From Aldrovandia affinis (lineage: Eukaryota; Chordata; Actinopteri; Notacanthiformes; Halosauridae): 64,000 bases of DNA. The number at the start of each line of letters is the position of its first letter. Within the stretch, counting starts at the first letter, position 1. The notes below the pieces were generated by a model that saw only the letters and a program-made list of their open reading frames with translations, searched no databases and was not told the origin of the DNA. Positions 51,046 to 63,690 of this stretch are shown here, piece by piece. Made by a program: the position numbers and the translations under genes. The stretch is from assembly GCA_029706075.1 (NCBI GenBank), contig JAINUG010000011.1, forward strand, positions 4,757,501-4,821,500. Direction: 5' to 3'.

Positions 51046-52581
51046 AAAAAAAAATCTGTTCTGCAATATAAATATAGCACTGATAAGGAGATTATATAAT
51101 ATATTAAATATTGTATTTGTGCCTACTGAACCAATTATTCCCCTGACAACATTTACATTTGTCACATGATGGCAAAAGCCATAATATGGGTTGTTGTACT
51201 GAGCTATAGCTAGATGCCATATACAAGTAAAGAATATTTAGCAGCAACTTTCATGATATTCTCTCAGTTTATGTAGTTTTCAGGTGTGAAGGCTGAATCT
51301 TTTGATTCTTTGTTGAATCTTTTAAATTCATGAAGACGAGTGGCCTACTCCAGTTTCTGTTGAAGGCTGTGGAAAATTTGCCATTGATCATATATAAATT
51401 GTAGGGGAACATATTGGGGCCTGTTGATATGTATATAACTATTGATGTAATAATTATTGAAAACCTACAGTATGAGGGAAGGTGTACATAGAACAGATAT
51501 GCACACATCTTGAGATGCCATACTTAGTTGTATCTGTGTGAAACATTTTCAACTAAACATAGGAGATGCATCCAATATAAACGTGAGTGCTTGTGTGACA
51601 ATCTCAGACAGGGAACAGGGTCAGACAGACAATCTCAGACAGGGAACAGTGTTTGTTAAATAGAAAGATAGAGAACAGGCTGATGAAAAATCCCTAAATC
51701 ATACTTGCCAACCCTTCCGTTTTTCCAAGGAGAGTCCCGTTTTTCATGCCCATCTCCCAGACATCTCCAAATCATTCATTTCATATTTGTATCTAGTCAC
51801 AACGTTGAACAAATGTCCCATTTCCCCTTGCTGTTAAAAAATACCAGGGAGGCCCCAAAACTCAAGCAAATGAAAATATGTAAATTAGCACCAGCTAAGT
51901 AATACTTGCAAACTACTAACATAGTATCATGTACCTGCATGAGGCTTGATAGCTATGATAGCTTGTTTCTGTTTTCTAGTTTCTATAATATGCTGATTGG
52001 TAGCTCCAAATAGATGTATGTGTATATATTACATTTGTAGTATGTGAAGTGCAACAAAGGTTAAAATCTTAAAGGGACATAATTCAGGAAAGAAACAAAT
52101 GAGGACGTTAAAATAAGCTGTATTCATTTAATAGTATGTAGTATAGTATTTTAATTGTATGCAATTTAAATGACATTCGTTTTAATGTTGTGTATTATTT
52201 CACTTAATAAAATGTTGTATGGTTTTCTATTTTAACTCTCAGAAGTCCCAGAAATGCAGGAATTTAGCATAAACTCATAAACTCATTAAAGAGAAAATTT
52301 GACTTGTCTCAAGGTTGGAAAGTATGCCCTAGACGCAAAGTGCATTTTTATCAACCTCAACCACTTTAAATCAGTTCCAAAAATAAAAAAGAATGATTAA
52401 CCTAAAGTCTTAATATACATTAAGCATTACAATTACATACACAGCTTTGGGCCTTTTTAAAAAATATATTTATTTTTATATCTTGTAAGAATCACTTGTA
52501 CTGATCCTTTTATCTGATAGTGATCAATGTTGGATTATTTGCCCATATTAATGCATTGTATTCTTTTCTTATCACATCCAG

Positions 52582-55158
52582 GTAGAGAGCCAGTAAACCA
52601 GACCTCCTGGGTTGATGTTTCAGTGGAGGGCATCACCACAGTTTCACCCAGGCTGTCATCACTTAGGCCCACCTCACCCACCACAGTATTCTACAGCAGC
52701 TCAACCCAGACAGTTTCCCAATCAGCAAGGCCTGCTGCTACAACAGACGTCGAACTGGAGGACCAATCAGAAGCTCAAGCTAAGGGAACACTGGAACCTG
52801 CAATCACATCTGAACCAGGATCACCGCACCCCTCGCACACCCCATCCTTTTTCACCCCAGGGTCCAGGAGCCCCCAGGAGCTTACCATGGGGGCCACCAT
52901 GGAGCCCCCATCCATGTTCTCAACGAGCATGGTCCCTCCTCGGCCGAGAGTCACAGACGAGAGCGAGCTGTTCACCGTGTCACCTGCCATAACCGTTAGA
53001 GTGCCATCGGAAATTGCCGCAACCACACCCTTAGACGATATTGACATTGATGCGTTTCTCGGTGAGAGCTCAAGCCACATAGAGCCAGTGATCAGGGGGG
53101 ACTCACTGTACCACAAGCAAGAGGATAAGACAAACAGCACCGAGACTCCAGTGCGATTCTCGACGTTGCCGCCATCCATGTCACGGGTGACATTAGAGAG
53201 CGGCACATCGTGGACCCCTGACACTTTACAATCAACGTATTCTACTTCCCCAGTAGCCGTCGTGGACATTGATGGCGATGCCCTCCAGGAAACTGCGGAA
53301 CCGGCCCTCGACGGGATGAGATATGGCGATGCCGTCACACCACAGCCTGCATATACCGACAAGGTTTTCCCAATCTTCATCACTTCTCCTACTAGCCTTT
53401 CCCAGGCCACAGATGAGGCTTCAGAGCCTGTTCCCGGACAATCTCCCACTGAAAGCTCCACCCTGGAAAGTACAGGCTCCCAAGAGACTAGAGCTACAGA
53501 CATCACTGAGGCCCAACCTGTAAGCATCGAGGCAGGGGAGAGTGTCACAAGACCCACAATACAAACAGACCTTCCAGAAGAATCCACAGAATTTTCAGTG
53601 GGTACAGTAACACCTTCCATTTTAATCACTGAAAATCCAAGCGCATCGGCTATGGCCGCACTCGGAAAAACTGACAAAACTACCGTGGAGGGCAGCACGG
53701 CAGAGATAACTTCTGGTCTTGAGTCAGGACTTACAACTAAGCCCACTGGTTCTCTTTCTACCCCCAGAAAGGCGCCCGAGTCAACATACGTGACTTTGAC
53801 CCCTGCGGGTGACGTGATTATGACCCCCGTTGCCAATGGGGAAGCATCTACAGTTGAGAGACTGGGGACTACTGGCACAGAGGGACTGCCCATTGGGGGC
53901 CGTAGCTCTGAAACACCCATTGATGAAATGGACAGAGCCACATCTGCAGCCCCAGTACCCACCGTCAGTGACACCACAGTGACCACACAGACTATGACCT
54001 CCGTGAAAGCTGATGAGGCCCTCATTCACCATGTCAGCTTGACTGCTTCCATGACCGCATCTGATTCTCTGAAAACTGAGGCTACCACTCAGGAGGGGCT
54101 CATATCTACTAGCTTCCCTGACTATGACCTGGAAATTGTGGATGAGTTGGGAACTGCAGGGTATGTGGAGGCTTTGCCACCAGTCCCTGTTACACCTGTG
54201 CAAGAGGAGGTGGGCGATAGCCAAAGCTCTACAGCGAGGACTGCTACTGAGGTTGCATCAACAAGGCCTGTGACAGTGACAGTTCCTTCCACCATTCCAA
54301 CAGATGTAACAGAGAGTGCAATCCCCCCCTCTGAGCTTACTACAGGAGAAGGACCTACTGAGCTCCAGGCATCTGAGGAAGCTGTACATACCACCACTCC
54401 TGCAAGTACCTTCCACACACTTCGAACCGGAGTCACAGAGGAGTCCACAGTGATGAAGCAGGCCACAGCAGCCACATCATTCACACATGAAGCTGAAGGG
54501 TCGGTCATGTTCACCACCATAATATGCGAGACAGAGGGTGCTGTGAGCATCACTCCCACAGCAGAAGATATCACAGTTATACCAGCCACCTCAGTAACAA
54601 AACCATTGGACCGGGCGGTCACTGATGAACTGAGAACGCCTTCCTCACCTCGAGTGCCTGAGGAGACAGACACCATCATGTCAGCAACCGCAAGCCCTGA
54701 GTCTGGCTTAACAGCAACAAAGGCCATTACAACAACAGAAGCTTTCTCACAATACACAAGCACTACTTCTCCAAAGCAAGACGGGAAACTGGCTATTGTG
54801 TACAAGGAGGTGTCCACAACTGCACAGTCAGAGGCTGCAACACCACTTATGCCTGGAACATCTGAGAACCATACCATAGTTTCCACAGAAACAGAGAGCC
54901 CCCCTGTTCTCATCGAGAGCAAGGCGGTTGAGGATACCACAACGGATGTGGTCATAATTGAGGAGTCTACCACAAGTATTTCAGAGTCCTATCGTGAAGT
55001 GATCGAAGACAAGGATGTGACAACTGAGATTGACAAGGAGTACTTCACACCAAGTTCTCACTCTGTAGAAAAGGCAACGACCACTCCAGAGATCGCATTA
55101 CCCACTGCACGCTCAATCCAGTTGATCATTGTCAATGTTGAAGGGAACAACCAATCTG
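52582..55158 (+). CDS. vcan: Versican, glycosaminoglycan-attachment exon (GAG-alpha type)
   Basis: Encodes residues 344-1202 (2577 nt, phase 1 to 1) as one open Ser/Thr/Pro/Glu-rich, disordered stretch with a single cysteine (TTIICETEG). Residues near the end (VVIIEEST, EIDKEYFTPSS, and the terminal IQLIIVNVEGNNQSG) line up with the recalled end of human GAG-alpha (MVIIGEST, DIDREYFTTSS, INVYIIEVRENKTG), so this is the alpha and not the beta region. Human GAG-alpha is about 987 residues; this is 859. Four Ser-Gly pairs next to acidic or hydroxyl residues (LESGTS, ITSGLESGL, SPESGL) are possible chondroitin sulphate sites; NQT and NST near the start and NHT later are sequons. Because both boundaries are phase 1 the exon can be skipped without a frameshift, as in the V1 and V3 isoforms of known versicans. 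Acceptor CACATCCAG, donor GTAAGC. Confidence 0.92.
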
Positions 55159-57136
55159 GTAAGCCTAAATTATTTCCTATGTAGATTTAGATATACTTCA
55201 ATCTGTTATCTTTGCTAGGCCTTTTAGTATAAGTACATTAGACTGTGTAAACAGTGGTTGTATTGCTATTCAAAACAAATTGATTTCAAGTTCAGTTCAG
55301 TTGCATGTGGACATGCGGATATGTGGACTATTATTAATTAGGGGTTTTATAATGTAACCAAGTGACACATTGGTGTAGATGAACATGAAGTGCAGTGTAA
55401 ATGACTGGAATATTAAGGTGCTAAAGTTCATGAAAATGAGGACTGCATTCCTTAACCTAGAAAAGTCTGTATCAGACCTGCATCAAATAGGATTACTTGT
55501 TTCAGGAGCTTTTGAGACACCCTGACACACTGACAGTGTTGCATTGTGGGGAGGGGGATCTGTAATTGTTTGTTTTAGCAGCAGATGTTATGAAGTGAAA
55601 TAGATCAAAAAAATGATGAGCAAGTAACTTGAAGTTAGAATATAAAGTTATAATTGCACAATGCATCATTTATCAATGAACATGGTATTTAGACAGGAAA
55701 TACAAAGGATTATTTCATATGAACTGATTTGAAGGGAATCACTGTGAATGAAAATAAGTCCATGATCTCTCACCATTTAGACATTCCATTATTTCAAGCT
55801 GTCTGATTTTACAGATTTACCTTCAGTGGTGATAAATATTATTTGTTCTTTGGAAATAGCGACAAACAGTGGGACAATACTATATCTATATCCCAATTAT
55901 GTCCCCATGCAACATAAAGGATTTTGTATTCCTCTCTGAAAACCGAAAATTGAATTGATGAGAGATTGTATGTCTTTCTTTCTGCAAGTATGCTGTGTTA
56001 CATGGTTTGATATAGTTTTTTGATAGGAGTTTTTTTTTAAGAAATTAAGTTTAAGGTGGTTACAAGCAGTTTCCCAATAGCAGCTTTGTGAAGCTCACGA
56101 CATACAGTTTCTGTTGAGACTGGGTCACAGAGGTGGAGATTCTGTCTGTGGTCATTTTTGAAGCTGTTGTTTAGTGTTTTTTTATCTATCCCTGTCGATA
56201 AGCTTCGACTTGCAACCACTGTTCCTCATCCACTGTTCTTCTTATGAATCTGTTAGTTGTTGCTTTATAAACTCACATATTAAAGTGTTGATTAAAATAC
56301 TTTTATAACAGAAACATATTGGTAATTAGTATTGACATTAATATGAAATATGTAGACTCCTTTTTAATTGAAATGTAGTTACTTCAAAATACTTCCATTA
56401 TTTTGTCTACCACCTGTACCCTGCTGGATTCTGACAGAGACTAACCCAATATTGCACCATGTTAGAGGTAAAATGTCATTGGCTAAACAGAAATGTACAA
56501 ATACACAACCAAATGTCATTATGCTAACCTACCTGGTACATATGATTGAAAATGCTGGCAAATGCTATGCTAGCTTGTTGTCAGTTCTGATATGATGTTA
56601 GCTTGCTAACGTTACTTCTATATGTAAATCCCCCTCATCGGCAGCCATGTTGATGAAATTATTACAATTATTTAACTACAGCTATGAATAGTTATTTGTA
56701 GCTAATATATATAATGACAGCAATTTTCTTTTGATTGCTATAAGCAAGGCCTAGGTGTAAGCTACTCTTGTTGCTAAATGTTTATTTGCAGCTAACCTCC
56801 AATAATGAATATTGAATAATAATAATAATATCCATGGGTGGATATCATATTCTGTTCAAAGAGGAACATCTGTTGATAACACATAGGTAGAGATAATAAA
56901 CATAGACAGTATAATATAGAGATAATATATGCATATATAGAATATCAAACACATGTCTGAAATTGAGCTTTGAACAGAGGAATAAAAGTTTCTTTGAGCC
57001 TTTGACTATAATCCACCCCCACACGATAGCCTGACCAGTCATGGCATGCTTGGGTGATGACAGAGGCCTGAATGAGGGAAGCTGTGGCTGTCCAAGGTCC
57101 TGAAATTGGTTGTGTTTTTCTATACAGTGGAATGTA

Positions 57137-58226
57137 TAGGTAACTGCCAAAATAAAGGAAACACTTGAGTAAATGAGGGATACAGAGTATATTGAAAGCA
57201 GGTGTTTCCACACAGGTGTGTTTGCTGAGATAATTAAGCAATTAACATCTCATCATGCTTAGGGTCATGTATAAAGGCGCTGGGCAGGTGCAGTTGCCTG
57301 TTATTTTGGCTACCATGGCTAGAAAAATCTCTGATCTGGGGTTATTGTTGGGGAAAATTTGGCAGGAGTTTTAGTGATGAAGACTGCTCAATTTTCTGAT
57401 GTTTCATGAGGAACTGTGGTTAAGGTGATGTTGGCATTGAAGTGTGAGGGAAAGGCATCGAAATCTGTGTTCGAAAGCACATACTCCTCAGCCTAGATGT
57501 CTGTGTATTGATTTTTGATGCAAGGCAAAACAGATGAGCTACTCTATATCAGTTAACTATTTTCAATCTAGGGTGTGAGCAGGCAGTTTCATCAAGAACA
57601 GTCCATCGAGAACTTCACAGAGAGGGATACTATGGTCAGGTTGAGGTCCATAAACCCCTTATTACACATATTAATGCACGATTGTGAGTAAAGCAGTGCA
57701 AAGAACACAGGCACTACTGAGCAGTGGAAAAAAGGTCATATGGGCAGATGAGTCATCCCTCACCCTCTTCTCAACAAACAGATGAGTGCATGTGTGGCGC
57801 ACGGCAAAAAAAAACCCTACAGGTCTGAGTGCATGTTTCCCATGGTGAAGGGTTCTGCCAGTTCTGTTATGGTGTAAGGTGCATTTTACTGGCATGGTTT
57901 AGGCCCACTCAGCCCTATAGAAGGCAAGGTACATGTCAAATGTCCCATTCAGAATAATCACCTTCATTCTATGGTGAAGCATTTCTATCCTGATCAGAGT
58001 GTCTCTTCCATGACAACAATGTCCCCACCCACAGAGCATGTGTGATCACTGAATGGTTTGATGAAAACAATGTAAATTATATGCCATGCCCATCCTCAGT
58101 TGCCAGATTTCAACCTAATTGAACACTTATGGGAGATTCCACCACCATCCACAAAACACCAAATTATGGAATTCCTTATTGAAGAATGGTGCTGCATCCC
58201 TACAATAGAGTTCAAAACACTTGCGT
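57137..58226 (+). mobile_element. Tc1/mariner-type element, longest copy of its family
   Basis: Preceded by TA and starting TAGGTAACTGCCAAAATAAA. A transposase start (MARKISDLG) occurs near 57315, and the C-terminal region follows at 57960-58220 (reading LFHDNNVPTHRACVITEWF-like with frame breaks, then TGAACACTTATGGGAGATTC and CCACCATCCACAAAACACCA). The right terminal inverted repeat is missing. The gene is interrupted by stops and frameshifts and is inactive. It shows what the deleted copies at 4338, 7792, 9465 and 47917 have lost. Confidence 0.85.
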
Positions 58227-59928
58227 GACACTAGCGTGTCTGTTCAATTTTGAACTTAGAAACCAATTTCTGATCAGGCACACACACAGCATATATTTGT
58301 TTCATTTTTTCAGACTCTTAAAGACAGGAATCGGTTCTTAATGAATGTGTTATGGGAATGTTATGCGAATGCTAGTATTATTTTAGGATACCAGCCACAT
58401 TATGCTCACATATAGTCATGAGTACATTTTTACTTACTATCACATTTTTTATGAGTGTGAACCTTGCACAAATTTGCAGTAGATCATTGATATCGTTGTC
58501 TTATCATTTCTGAGCCAAGCCTCAAAGCTGATCTTCTGAACAGCATGTTGCAGTGTCTGGCACAGAAAAAGATATTTATAAAAATAATACTGAGTTGTAG
58601 ACTACTAATCCTCCTCCAGGGAGAAAGCACAAAGTTCAGTATTGTGAGGTCATTCCATCATGAGGTCCTTTATTGAGCTAAAGCTTGGGTGATGAACACG
58701 GTCTCTAAATGTGCTGTAAACACATTGCAGCAGTGATTGGAGTGGATGGAATTCATGGATGGAGTTCAACAGAATTTAGAAAAGGTGTGTCATCACATTT
58801 ACTGTCCTTCTTTAGCTGACTGGAATTAGTCAGAATGCAAGCAGCACAATAATATGGTTTAATTAAAGGTTGACTTGGTTTTAAACACCAGCAACATGCA
58901 CAAGAAATAGCAACATGCACACAAAACATCAACAACATACGCAAGAAACAGCTACTTAGACAAGAAGCAGAAGCCCAGGATTCTTGAGGGAGACTGTTAC
59001 TATTGGAGCAGGCTTGCTTCAGATGACCTAATTGTGCCTTGGGCAATAAATCTTTGTTTTTATTGGCAGTCTTTCACTGAGAGAAGCTGCTTCCCTGCTT
59101 GAAATATGTAGGCTACATAAGTGTAGCTGCCCCAGGAAGCTGGCCATTTGAACAGGCTCAATAACTCAATTTAGTGACAAAGCAGTGACTGTTGTGGAAA
59201 ATGCTTCATTGACCTACATTTACTTATCACATATATTGTGTAAAATGTGTCATCTAATCTACAATGTTTTTATTCTCTGAACTTTTTCATGAGAAGTTTT
59301 GACTGATTGACTGTACAAATAGTAGGGAGGTAAAAAAGTATTTGCTAGGAGTACTCCAATGTGCCCTGCAGCTTTGCTCAACAGGGGTGACATTAAAAGG
59401 ATTAAAAGGATGTTTAATCAGTGGGAGACTGTGAACAGCATCCTTTTGTGTACTTTCGGTGGAACATTCTTTTTCAGACTCCCGTAGATGAACAAAGCAG
59501 TTCCTAGGTTTGGCTTGTTCCACAAAGCCATGCGTTTACCTCCTGCCGCACTGTTGTATCAATATACCTCAGTCAAACTACCGAGCACTTCTCTACAGAA
59601 GCACTTTCAGGCAAGCTAAAACCAAGACCTGGTTTTTGCTAAATCTGCACTTAATGCTTAATCTAAGTGATATGAAACCCTAACAACACACTTTTAATCC
59701 AAACTGAAAAATAAGCACATCCAAAAACATGCAAGTAACCCAATAATGTGGACAGAGGCGTTCTGTGTTTACAGTTACTACAAAGTATTTACTTTAATGT
59801 TCATTTATTGGTCATATTGCCATTACAAACAGTGAGGTTGTTTTCCTTTCAATAGAATACGTTTTATTAATCTGAGCTACGTTCTGGAAACCTACTTATT
59901 TAAATCAGTCATTTATATTCAAACTCAA

Positions 59929-60244
59929 GTTTATGAGGACATCTGCAAATCACCCACACCTGCAAATTCTGATTTGCCAAAACAAGTTTTTATTTATTTT
60001 ATTTTTTCTGCATTCATCAGTGAGTCTTCACCCTGCATTTCCGCTGAAAGACATCTCAGTCATTTGCAAGTGTCTGAACCACCATTGTTTATGAGGACAT
60101 CTGCAAATCACCCACACCTGCAAATTCTGATTTGCCAAAACAAGTTTTTATTTATTTTATTTTTTCTGCATTCATCAGTGAGTCTTCACCCTGCATTTCC
60201 GCTGAAAGACATCTCAGTCATTTGCAAGTGTCTGAACCACCATT
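59929..60244. repeat. Perfect 158-bp tandem duplication
   Basis: 59929-60086 and 60087-60244 are identical by reading, starting GTTTATGAGGACATCTGCAA and ending TGTCTGAACCACCATT, with a few bases of a third unit (GTTTA) after them. No transposon ends were seen. The open frame through it is only a consequence of duplication. Confidence 0.95.
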
Positions 60245-61070
60245 GTTTACACAGATGTAGACACAAGAGACTAAATCCCTTCAGAGAGAATGGATTACGA
60301 CCCTCTGCTAGCAGGTGCTTTCTGTTAGCTGCTTGTTGTTGATGGAGCCAGAAAAACAAACCGTGGCCTCTATGACTTAGTCATTTGTATTTCAGCATCA
60401 CTCCTCAACTAAAATGCACTCCTGCTGTCCGGCATGAATGACCAGGGACCCCAGGACACCTTGCGGTTAATTGGTCAGGAGATTATGGCAGCTGTCAGGG
60501 CCTGGGGAGGGCTGTGAGGAATGGGTAAAGAGGCCTTTGGCTCCACACTGATGTTGCCTCACATGTGTCACAAGTCTTATAAGGTGTGTTTTCCAAGCCA
60601 CTGTTAAGTAATGCCAACCGATTTCCTGTTACATGTACAGTAAGCAATTGTTTGTTGCAATTCAAGTGGCAGCATTGGCTGATTTTGGTAGCAATGTTAA
60701 AAGTGTTGACCGAGTGAAGGGATCAGCCACTTCATCGGAGCTCCATCAGATCAGCACGTTCTGTGAGGTGAAGATGTCATTGGCTTGGTGTTGAAAGTAA
60801 AAATGGAGGTGTGTTGTGATAATTACCATATGCAGGTTTTGCAAATGCCTTGGCATATGGCACTTGCACTGTCTTATTCTTTATGCTATATACAGAGCAG
60901 GATTCATTTTCAACCTTGCCTCAGGGGCAGTGGGACAGCTGGTATACTCCAAAGCATGATTAATTTACCCAACAGAAATAAGTCTTGCAGTACATAATGC
61001 CAGAGTTTGGTGCTCTAATACACCTGCTCCCCTCCCCTGTATGTGGCCCAACCTGTACTATGGTAACCTC

Positions 61071-61319
61071 ACAGATTCTATAGACTCACCAGATACTCAG
61101 ATCCTACTCAACTCTTGTCATCTTGCCTTCTTAATTACAGGTGGTTCCGGTTGGTAACAGGAGTTTCCAGCACTACATTACAGTTGCCACTCTATTACAC
61201 TTGGTTACAATTTCCAGAAGATGCATCAAATTCTAATGTTTTAACGTCAAGGGTAGGGAAGTAGAACTTTCAATGTTAAGAATACAGAGCTGAGTATCTG
61301 GTGGGTCTATAGAATCTGT
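61071..61319. repeat. 30-bp near-perfect inverted repeat with 189-bp spacer
   Basis: Arm 1 (61071-61100) begins ACAGATTCTATAGACTCACC; arm 2 (61290-61319) ends GTCTATAGAATCTGT. The arms are reverse complements with a single mismatch (29 of 30). The spacer has no coding frame. It may be a small MITE; no flanking target duplication was identified. Confidence 0.85.
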
Positions 61320-62329
61320 TATATGCAATGCAGTGCATGCAATCTGGAAGTTTATTGGTTGAGTTGCTGATAGAGATTGGTATAGTTTTTAGAAAATGAA
61401 AACAAACAGAAAGTGGAATTCCTCACCTCTGACGGAATGCCACATAAGGGGTGACGTCAGTGCAAGTGCAAGTCTCCTCCATGAAAACAGCTGAGCACCT
61501 GGAGAATGCCCAGCCAGAATGAGGGATCATGGGTACTTTTGGCACATGGGCATTGCTTTTAGTGCAGTAGAGATTCTAGGAAAAGCCTCTGGAAAATATT
61601 GCGCTGTCTATGGGGCTAAGAGATATCCACTCGGATTCAGAAGGTTTTTTTTAAACATTGAAAATATTTTTTTTTAAAGGTGATTTCAAATATCTACTTA
61701 CGTTGACTCAAATCACACTTTTAAGAAAAAATGGGCCTTTGTTCAGACTCGTATATGAGGAGCCTAAAGACATATATCCACATTCTAAAGATAAATAGCC
61801 TCAACTCTACATTGGTACTTACAAACAGGGAAACACCTGGTGAAAGTGGTCTTCTAGATTTCTACAGGCTAGTGTAGCTCCTCACAATGCATTCATATTT
61901 GTAGTGGGGTAATCTAACAACAGCTTATAAACCTTTTACAAACCAATTGCATGGTCTGTTCATTCATTCATTCAGTGATTAATGCATTAATTTACACACA
62001 TCCCTTATTGAATGAGCAAACAAGCAGACAAAAACAAAATAATAAATCTATACCCTAGCTGTTTGGGAGCCTGCTTTCTATAGCTTTGGCTGAGGTAATG
62101 GTATGCAAACACATATGTATCCCTGCCACAGCAGAGAGGCCTGGTCCCCCGACAGGACATGTCTTGACATGTCTGTATTGGATGTCACTTAGTTTAACAG
62201 ATGCTTAATGGGTATTGACTATTTACTTGTGTTAGTCTGTGATGGAAAAGGGGAGCATTGAGGAAAAATGTAAAATCCTTCCCAATATTCATCACCAATT
62301 AAACACTGTTCTTAAGACTGGCTCTGCCC

Positions 62330-62405
62330 CTAAGAACAGCGGGAGTAATTGGCTACCAAATTTGGGAGAAAAAACGGGAGAAAATAAGAAAAACTAATTT
62401 AAAAA
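62330..62405 (+). mobile_element. Severely 5'-truncated SINE tail with 16-bp TSD
   Basis: Only the 3' end of the family A SINE remains (GTAATTGGCTACCAAATTTG followed by GGAGAAAA and an A-rich end). AAGACTGGCTCTGCCC is repeated exactly at 62314-62329 and 62406-62421. Confidence 0.9.
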
Positions 62406-63690
62406 AAGACTGGCTCTGCCCAAATTAATGAAATAGCACACCAAGTGAATGTAACATTTGATATAGCTGACATTACCTAAATATGTTTTTCTTGTAACTA
62501 CTGCAGCAATCCCCAGCTACATAGCATCTTGAGAAATAAAGAAATAATTTAAATTGGTGTGGTATGCTCAAGCTAAACTTAAACTATTGCAGATGTTGGG
62601 AGTGTGGGGTTCACACAAGGCTTTCCCACATGATAGGATGGTTGAAGTCATACTAATAGCAGGTGTGTGTAAAACTATGAAGTTGTAATGGTTTGCATAT
62701 TGTTTAAATTCAAGGAGGAAATGAAGAGCTATTAATTCAGTACAAAGGAGATTAAATATGTACGAGTGCTCCATTAATAGCAGGTGGTGTGCTCATACTA
62801 CTACTTGAAAACAGTTTCCACATCATGTTAAAAACTATTTTCACAGCAGTTAAGGGTCAAATAGGCTAACATTTTATGTGTCCGATTTATGGGCCTCTGA
62901 GAATTCTTTCCTCAAGTTTGATGAAGATCCTTTGGCTAGTGTTTACATTGTAATGAAGAAAAATTGGGATTCAGAGTTTTTGCACATATATTTAAGAAAC
63001 TTGACATAGAATCTTGGCAGGGTGTTTTGTGGTGTTAGTGACGACTTCAATTCTGTGAAACCATGATTCTTCATCCTGTAGATTTTATTTAATTTGGCTG
63101 AATTCATCATCCACATGTCCATAGACTTAGAATAATGCTGTCTACACACTACTAGTTAATTTTGTAGTAACATGGGGTTAAGGATAATAATACTATCTCA
63201 CTTACAAATCTATAATAACGTTTCTTTACATGTATATTGATTTATTTGGTTATTAGTTTTATTATACTACTTTATGTTAGGCTCACATGTACACATTGCC
63301 TGTTGATTTATTGATTATACATGGATGCATTCCTGCTCCACCTACAGTACATTGCACTATAAAAACCTTCATTAGGACTATTTGTGTATGCAAATGAAGT
63401 TGTTTATTTAGCTAATGTTTAATTATTACATTAACTATTTATTTTTGATCAAGGTCACAAGTGTGAGATAATAAGTAGTTCTTTGTTGAAGTACACCAAT
63501 GAGGCAGACGGAAATGTTTTTTTTATCATCTTTGTATTATAAATGCTGTTGAAAATGCAGCATCTTTTCCTTGCTGGAGGATGACTATTCATATTCTAAG
63601 CTCAAAAATGTTGTCTTCTACTTAAAAAAACAATCTTGCATGTTTCCTATAAATATGCCCCAATGTTTCTTTGACTAAAATTCACAGCTA

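Larger units (their letters stand above)
46420..52581 (+). other. vcan: vcan intron 6, 6.2 kb
   Basis: GTAACT donor, CACATCCAG acceptor. It carries two or three SINEs, a Tc1 remnant and an interspersed repeat, listed separately. No coding exon was recognised between link module 2 and the GAG exon. Confidence 0.88.

Noticed and set aside
52775..54973. Long antisense open frames (416 and 283 residues) opposite the versican GAG exon
   Set aside because: They are shadows of a long low-complexity plus-strand exon that lacks certain codons; the plus strand has matching splice sites and recognisable versican sequence, the minus strand has neither.
59929..60249. CRISPR-like or regularly spaced repeat
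   Set aside because: The two units are directly adjacent 158-bp copies without spacers, in a vertebrate intron.
59974..60342. 122-residue open frame
   Set aside because: Its length comes from the tandem duplication; no start context, splice sites or protein resemblance.
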